NCBI RefSeq assembly: GCF_019443745.1
Contig: NZ_CP050948.1
Location: 744,001 to 808,000 of the forward strand
Source of the DNA: Iamia sp. SCSIO 61187
GTDB lineage: Bacteria > Actinomycetota > Acidimicrobiia > Acidimicrobiales > Iamiaceae
Direction of reading: 5' to 3'
Length of the DNA: 64,000 nucleotides
In this document: piece by piece, positions 58,417-64,000 of the stretch
How the letters are laid out: each line of letters opens with the position of its first letter
Numbering within the stretch: position 1 is the first letter of the stretch
Position numbers and translations under genes: made by a program
The notes under the pieces: model-generated
The model's input: only the letters and a program-made list of their open reading frames with translations
Told to the model about the DNA's origin: nothing
Databases searched by the model: none

Positions 58417-58692
58417 ATGACCGTCACCGTCCGAGTCCCCACCACCTTGCGCACCCTCACCGGGGGATCCGCCGAGGTGGCCGTCGACGGCAGCACCGTC
58501 GCCGAGGTCCTCGACGGTCTCGAGGGGGCCCACCCGGGCTTCAAGGAGCGCCTCCTCGACGACGGGGGTCAGCTCCGCCGCTTCGTCAACGTCTTCGTCG
58601 CCGACGACGACGTGCGCTTCCTCGACGGGCTGGCCACGCCCGTGCCCGACGGCGAGACCGTCGCCATCATCCCGGCGGTCGCGGGCGGCTGA
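58417..58692 (+). CDS. cysO: Ubiquitin-like sulfur carrier, CysO/MoaD family
   Basis: A 91-residue beta-grasp sulfur carrier ending in Ala-Gly-Gly, the tail that becomes a thiocarboxylate. [20 protein letters not shown] and [10 protein letters not shown] are close to my memory of mycobacterial CysO, which feeds sulfur to the cysteine synthase CysM. MoaD is the main alternative. In mycobacteria mec, cysO and cysM are adjacent; here neither partner is near. ATG 58417 has a GAGGAG site. Confidence 0.8.
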   Translation: MTVTVRVPTTLRTLTGGSAEVAVDGSTVAEVLDGLEGAHPGFKERLLDDGGQLRRFVNVFVADDDVRFLDGLATPVPDGETVAIIPAVAGG

Positions 58693-58800
58693 CGGCGAAG
58701 CCGTCTGGGCGAGCGCAGCGAGCCGAGCGGGACGCGTCGTTGGGGGCGATGGCCCGGATGGTGGCCCGCAGCCCGCTCGTACCCACCTCCGAGATGTCCG

Positions 58801-58848
58801 CCGACGGTTAGCAGTCGCGGGACGCCGACGGTTAGCAGTCGCGGGACG
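58801..58848. repeat. 24-bp tandem repeat upstream of groEL
   Basis: Two identical 24-bp copies (58801-58824 and 58825-58848), each holding TTAGCAGTC, followed by TGCTAA (58853-58858) as an inverted half. TTAGCAGTC differs by one base from a consensus CIRCE half-site. Bases 58693-58800 before it show a GAGCGCAGCGAG motif and no gene. Confidence 0.75.
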
Positions 58849-58881
58849 CGGTTGCTAACGGCGCGCCGACGTGGTTGGCTG

Positions 58882-58908
58882 TTGGCACTCTCCCTGTGAG
58901 AGTGCCAA
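58882..58908 (+). promoter_or_regulatory. CIRCE operator
   Basis: TTGGCACTC-N9-GAGTGCCAA is a perfect inverted repeat with the 9-nt spacer of the CIRCE element, bound by the HrcA repressor. It ends 27 nt before the groEL ATG. hrcA is not in the window. Confidence 0.93.
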
Positions 58909-58923
58909 TCATCATCTATGTGA

Positions 58924-60561
<1,638 letters not shown>

Positions 60562-60581
60562 TCCTCGGATCTGCAGGTACC

Positions 60582-60615
60582 GGCGGAGGCCGGCGCGAGA
60601 GCGCCGGCCTCCGCC
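60582..60615 (+). terminator. groEL terminator hairpin
   Basis: GGCGGAGGCCGGCGC (60582-60596) and its perfect complement (60601-60615) pair over 15 bp around GAGA, 20 nt after the groEL stop. No T-tract. Confidence 0.8.
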
Positions 60616-60630
60616 GCGCCCGGCGCCCGC

Positions 60631-60762
60631 TCGGGTGCGGTTCTCGGTACGGATCGTGGCCCGGGAGGGCGTGATCGGTACCAGGAACGGTGGGGGGCCG
60701 GTCGGGTGCGGTTCTTGGTACGGGTCGTGGTCCGGGAGGGCGTGATCGGTACCGGGAACGGT
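60631..60762. repeat. Two 61-bp near-identical direct repeats
   Basis: Copies at 60631-60691 and 60702-60762 differ at four positions (71-bp period). Each starts with GGTTCT(C/T)GGTAC and ends with GGTACC(A/G)GGAACGG, which can pair, so each can form a hairpin. The block lies between convergent groEL and the GSCFA gene. Confidence 0.85.
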
Positions 60763-60777
60763 CCCGGGCGCTCGGCG

Positions 60778-61815
60778 CTAGCGGCTGGACTCGAGAGCGC
60801 CGACGATGACCTCTTCGTCGCAGATGACGTCCTGGCCCTGGGTGGCGGCCGCCACCGGGACCGCAGCAGGGGCGGGGGCGCCGTCGGCGATGTAGTGGCG
60901 GGAGAAGGTGCGCATCACGTGGGCCACGCCGAGGTCGCTGACCTCGCGACGGTCCGGGGCGAAGTAGTCGCGATCCGAGGTGGCGCTGGCGATGATCTCG
61001 TAGGAGGGGAAGTAGTCGACCCAGTCGAGCTGGCGCTCGACCTCGTCGGCCGCCACCCGCAGCACCGACTTCGAGGCCACCGTCGACACGAGGACGTGAC
61101 GGTCCTCGAAGGTGGCGATGAGGGGGACGGGCGACACCGTCAGGAGGATCCGCACGTCGGGGTTGACCGAGCGGGCCAGGCGGCACAGCTCGGCCAGGTC
61201 GGCCCGGACCTCGTCGACGCCGTAGTTGACGAACTCGTAGTCGTCGGGCCCGCCGGAGGGCGTCCCGGCGGCGCCGGGGGCGGCGGCCACCACGCAGCCG
61301 TCGACCCGTGACCGCCAGGCCTCGGTGAGGCCCATGGTGAAGACGAGGACGTCGGCCTCCTCGAACACCCGCCGGGTGGCGGCCAGGTGGGTGGCCCGGT
61401 CGGCGGCGAGGTCGGCCTCGGAGGCGAAGCCGTCGGGCTCCACGACGGGCCGGAAGGGGTCGACCAGACGACCGTCGGGGCGGGTCCACGGCCCCTCGGC
61501 GGGGACCAGGTCGTCGTAGGCCCGCCGGAACAGCTGCACGGCCTGGGCCACGGTGTACACGTTGCCGTAGCGGGCCGAGAACACCCCGTAGCTGCGCTCG
61601 GTCGGGCCCGTCTCGGCCACGAAGTAGGTCAGGCCCGAACTCTGCAGGTGGCGGGACAGGTGCTGGGCGAAGCAGCTGCCCATGGTGGCCACCTTGTGCT
61701 CGGGCCCGAGCCGGTAGGGCGCCCGCACCACCGGGTCGACCCCGGCCGGCGGGGCGAAGGTGACGGCCCGGTTCCAGAACTGGTGGTCCGGCAGACCCTG
61801 GTACGGGTGGCTCAT
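60778..61815 (-). CDS. GSCFA-domain protein (SGNH-like)
   Basis: A 345-residue protein named for its motif: TMGSCFAQHLSRHL contains GSCFA (46-50), the block with the putative Ser nucleophile. LVFTMGLTEAWRS and SPVPLIATFEDRHV fit SGNH-hydrolase-like GSCFA proteins, which are linked to glycan or lipid ester cleavage. Reaction unknown. ATG 61815 is chosen at the start of homology; an earlier start adds 18 basic residues. Confidence 0.85.
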   Translation of the reverse strand: MSHPYQGLPDHQFWNRAVTFAPPAGVDPVVRAPYRLGPEHKVATMGSCFAQHLSRHLQSSGLTYFVAETGPTERSYGVFSARYGNVYTVAQAVQLFRRAYDDLVPAEGPWTRPDGRLVDPFRPVVEPDGFASEADLAADRATHLAATRRVFEEADVLVFTMGLTEAWRSRVDGCVVAAAPGAAGTPSGGPDDYEFVNYGVDEVRADLAELCRLARSVNPDVRILLTVSPVPLIATFEDRHVLVSTVASKSVLRVAADEVERQLDWVDYFPSYEIIASATSDRDYFAPDRREVSDLGVAHVMRTFSRHYIADGAPAPAAVPVAAATQGQDVICDEEVIVGALESSR

Positions 61816-61984
61816 CGGCGCACCCCTGGTCCGTCCGGGGCGCTCCGCGTGGTGGATCGCACGGGGCACCGATGAGCGCGGACGGCTCCGCGAGCTCCGC
61901 CGTCAGAGAGCCCGTGCCGCCTGGGTCGCTCGCTGCGCTCGCTCACGCCTGGACCCTACCGGTGACCGGCGCCCGTCCTCAGCG

Positions 61985-62013
61985 CGGAGGTGCACCGATG
62001 CGGTGCACCTCCG
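61985..62013. repeat. Palindrome related to the 34-kb repeats
   Basis: Arms CGGAGGTGCACCG (61985-61997) and CGGTGCACCTCCG (62001-62013) pair perfectly over 13 bp around ATG, and TGCTGG follows directly. The design and the CCGTGCTGG end match the palindromes at 34076 and 34299. It lies in the 228-bp gap between the GSCFA gene and the WXG100 gene, which otherwise holds a CTCGCTGCGCTC motif and no gene. Confidence 0.7.
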
Positions 62014-62043
62014 TGCTGGGTTCGACGCTGCGCTGCGCCTCGG

Positions 62044-62325
62044 TCAGGCGCCGCCGCCGGCGGCGACGATGTCGGTGCGGACCCGCTCGACGGCCGTGCG
62101 CAGCTCGCCGAGCTGGGTGAGGGCCTCGTTGAGCTGGGTGCGGGTGTTGGGCCAGCCGCTGCGGAACGTGCCGGCGTGGCGGCCGTCCCAGACGCTGGGC
62201 TCGGACAGGGTGTCGCCCTGGGCGATCAGGTCGCGCAGGGTGTCAGCCAGGCTCCCCGTGATGATCGTGCCCATCTTGTTGGACGCGGCCTCGGCCTCGG
62301 GGGTGGTGAGGACTCTTCCACTCAT
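62044..62325 (-). CDS. WXG100-family type VII secretion protein
   Basis: A 93-residue Esx-like protein expected to form a helical hairpin. The turn is SVWDGRHAGTF with W46-x-G48, between two amphipathic helices (about 15-40 and 55-88). No conventional signal peptide. It may be secreted by, or act as partner for, the EccC ATPase encoded just upstream on the same strand. ATG 62325 is preferred over a longer start; the GGAG site is 10 nt away. Confidence 0.8.
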   Translation of the reverse strand: MSGRVLTTPEAEAASNKMGTIITGSLADTLRDLIAQGDTLSEPSVWDGRHAGTFRSGWPNTRTQLNEALTQLGELRTAVERVRTDIVAAGGGA

Positions 62326-62485
62326 CGTGCGGTCTCCGTTGGTTCCGGGTGTCGGGTCCGGCGGGGATGCCGGCGGTGACGTTTCGATACCCTTCATGCA
62401 TCTCGTGAAACCTCCGACCTTCCTGATGCTCCGGGGAGGCCCCCCACCCGTCCGATCGGTCGCCCTGTCCGGGCGCCCCGCCCGG

Positions 62486-64000
62486 TCAGACCTGGGCGAC
62501 CTGGAGGAGCTCGAGGTCGCCGCCCCCGCAGAGGTAGCCCCGGCCCGGGCCGATGGCGGTCGTCGTGCGGCGGGGGAGGCGGACCGACAGGAGGTCGCCG
62601 TCGAGGTCGATGTCGGGTTGGAGGAGGAGGCCGGCCCGGCTCTGGCGCAGGGTGCGGGTCCAGTGCGAGTAGAGGCCCCGCAGGGTGTCGGCCCGCCCGG
62701 CGCAGAGCACCACGACGTCGGGCCGCCCCAGCACCCCGGGCATGACCGCGCCGTCGGGGTCCACCGTCTCGACGTCGTCGACGAGGAGCAGCACCGGGCT
62801 CCCGTCGCCCGGTCCGTCGAGGGCGGGCCCGAGCCCGTCGGCCAGGGCGTCGGGGCTGATGACCGGGCCGAGGCTCCCGTCGCGCCCGAGGCTCGAGCGC
62901 CGCCCGGCCACGACGACCGTCCGCCAGCCGGCGTGCCCGGCGCCGGCGCCGGCGACGGCCAGCGCCGTGGTCCGCCCCGACCGGGCGGGGCCGGCGACGA
63001 GGGCGTGCTCGCCCTCGTAGAGGACGAGGCCGGCGGGGCCGAGGGTCCGCTCGCTGATCCCCAGGGGCAGCCGCCGGGGCGAGCCCGCCAGGTCGACGTG
63101 GTCGACGACGGTCGCGACGGGGACCTGGCGGGGGAGGGCGCCGATGCCCGTCGGCGGCCGGCGCAGGGTCGGGACGGCGCCGGCGATGGCGGCGATGGCG
63201 GCGTCGACGCCCTCGGCCGGTCGGGCGACCTGGACCTCCAGGTGGCGCTCGACGTCGAGGGCCCGGCCGGGGACGAACTCGGGCAGCTCGGCGCCCCGGA
63301 AGCCGCCCTGGCTGTAGTCGAGGTCGTCGCCCAGCTTGAACAGGAGCTGCTGGCGGACGAGCGACCGGAGCGGTCCGGGGAGGGCGGCGCTGCGGTCGGC
63401 GGTGGCCGCGATGTGGATGCCGAGCTCGGGGCCCTCGGCGAAGACGCGGGAGAAGCCCTCCAGCACCGGGCTGATGGCCTCGTCCCACTCGGCCCGGAAG
63501 GGGGCCACGCCGTCGAGGAGGACGAGGATCCGCGGCTCGCTGGTGCGGGGCGAGCGGAGGGCGCGCCGCCGTTCGGCCTCGGCCCGCAGCCACGTGACCA
63601 GGCGGGCCTGGCGCTCGCGGTCGTTGGCGGGGACGACGGCCCCGGTGTGGGGCAGCGCGGCCAGGGCCTCGAGGTCGCCGGTGCCGTAGTCGAGGGCGTA
63701 CAGGTGGAGGTCGTCGGGCCCCGTCGCCCGGGCGGCGGCGACGGCCACGCTGAGCAGGGCCGTGGTGGTCCCGGAGCCCGGCAGCCCGACGAGGAGCAGG
63801 TTCCCGTCGTCGGGCGACCACCCGACGGGGACCTGGGTCTGGTCCTCGGGCGTGTCGGCCAGGGCGAAGGTGACCTCGGCCCCGGGGGCCGACAGCGGCG
63901 CGGCCGGGCCGGCCTGCTGCTGGAGGGTGGCCAGGTCGAGGTCCGGGGGCAGCGGGTCGGGCCAGGGTCGGCGGGGGGCGGGCCGGCCCGACGCAGCGTG
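62486..64000 (-). CDS. eccC: FtsK/SpoIIIE-type type VII secretion ATPase EccC, 5' cut
   Basis: C-terminal 504 residues of a multi-ATPase EccC; the frame runs off the right edge. Two ATPase modules are visible, and both P-loops are degenerate: GLPGSGTTT (about 63761-63787) has Thr for the Lys, and GPARSGRTT (about 62967-62993) has Arg. The linker starts PWPDPLPPDLDLATL, as before EccC ATPase modules. In EccC only the first ATPase needs an intact site; that domain would lie outside the window. The WXG100 gene follows 160 bp downstream. Confidence 0.88.
   Translation of the reverse strand, partial: HAASGRPAPRRPWPDPLPPDLDLATLQQQAGPAAPLSAPGAEVTFALADTPEDQTQVPVGWSPDDGNLLLVGLPGSGTTTALLSVAVAAARATGPDDLHLYALDYGTGDLEALAALPHTGAVVPANDRERQARLVTWLRAEAERRRALRSPRTSEPRILVLLDGVAPFRAEWDEAISPVLEGFSRVFAEGPELGIHIAATADRSAALPGPLRSLVRQQLLFKLGDDLDYSQGGFRGAELPEFVPGRALDVERHLEVQVARPAEGVDAAIAAIAGAVPTLRRPPTGIGALPRQVPVATVVDHVDLAGSPRRLPLGISERTLGPAGLVLYEGEHALVAGPARSGRTTALAVAGAGAGHAGWRTVVVAGRRSSLGRDGSLGPVISPDALADGLGPALDGPGDGSPVLLLVDDVETVDPDGAVMPGVLGRPDVVVLCAGRADTLRGLYSHWTRTLRQSRAGLLLQPDIDLDGDLLSVRLPRRTTTAIGPGRGYLCGGGDLELLQVAQV

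Noticed and set aside
60631-60762. CRISPR-like array
   Set aside because: Only two copies with a 10-bp gap; no spacer-sized intervals and no cas genes in the window.

Overview
This 64 kb window is a very GC-rich, almost gap-free bacterial chromosome segment. It carries about 65 protein genes, one tRNA-Thr, no rRNA, no CRISPR array and no intact insertion sequence. Many features point to a high-GC actinobacterium: an F420-type (LLM) oxidoreductase, the ergothioneine genes egtB/egtD, a DUF3263 + LytR_C (VirR-like) pair, a CysO-like sulfur carrier, a B/F-type stress sigma factor, DUF4235, DUF2510 and a type VII secretion ATPase with a WXG100 protein. The 1159-residue GlmS and a Spo0H-like sigma factor in a Firmicutes-like gene order suggest a deep lineage such as Acidimicrobiia (Iamia-like). 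That placement is an inference; no rRNA is present to test it.

Layout. 1-5 kb: cell-wall precursor genes glmM (5' cut by the window edge), an enlarged glmS, and acpS. 5-9.7 kb: a hydrolase, then hom-thrC (threonine) and an LLM oxidoreductase. 9.8-15.3 kb: a DUF2510 protein, nadC, and a four-gene polar amino acid ABC transporter. 15.4-18.7 kb: an overlapping run of coaX, an SDR, an acyltransferase-like protein and an alpha/beta hydrolase. 19-24 kb: response regulator, lipid kinase, ParA/EspI-like ATPase, methyltransferase, sensor kinase. 24-42.4 kb: clpC, radA, disA, ispD, ispF, rlmB and a Spo0H-like sigma factor in the same relative order as in Bacillus, with insertions (dps, a LuxR/LAL regulator, an adenylate cyclase, a Crp-type regulator). 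42.5-49.5 kb: Nudix, fdhD, egtD/egtB, tRNA-Thr, topoisomerase IB, CsbD, a PAS protein and a B/F-type sigma factor. 49.7-54.7 kb: O-antigen-ligase-like membrane protein, ECF sigma with a membrane propeller protein, DUF3263 + LytR_C. 54.7-60.6 kb: GT20 glycosyltransferase, glycerate kinase, AI-2E permease, CysO-like carrier, and groEL behind a perfect CIRCE operator. 60.8-64 kb: a GSCFA protein, then a type VII secretion cluster running off the right edge.

Regulatory themes read directly from sequence. (1) Eleven genes have a TAnnnT hexamer exactly 6 nt before the start codon, and seven more have one at 5-9 nt. Few of these have a Shine-Dalgarno sequence, and the same hexamer precedes the tRNA. 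This predicts widespread leaderless transcription and fixes several starts. (2) csbD, dps and the ParA-like gene carry GTTT/GTGT-N15/16-GGG(T/A)A-like promoters of the sigma-B/F type, and a sigma factor of that class is encoded in the window. (3) Several families of intergenic palindromes and repeats sit at 3' ends. One about 160-bp element occurs in two convergent gaps and has a covarying hairpin.

The genes divide among cell envelope building, amino acid and cofactor supply, second-messenger control (c-di-AMP by DisA, a cyclic nucleotide by a class III cyclase next to a Crp-type regulator), stress response, and protein secretion at the right edge.
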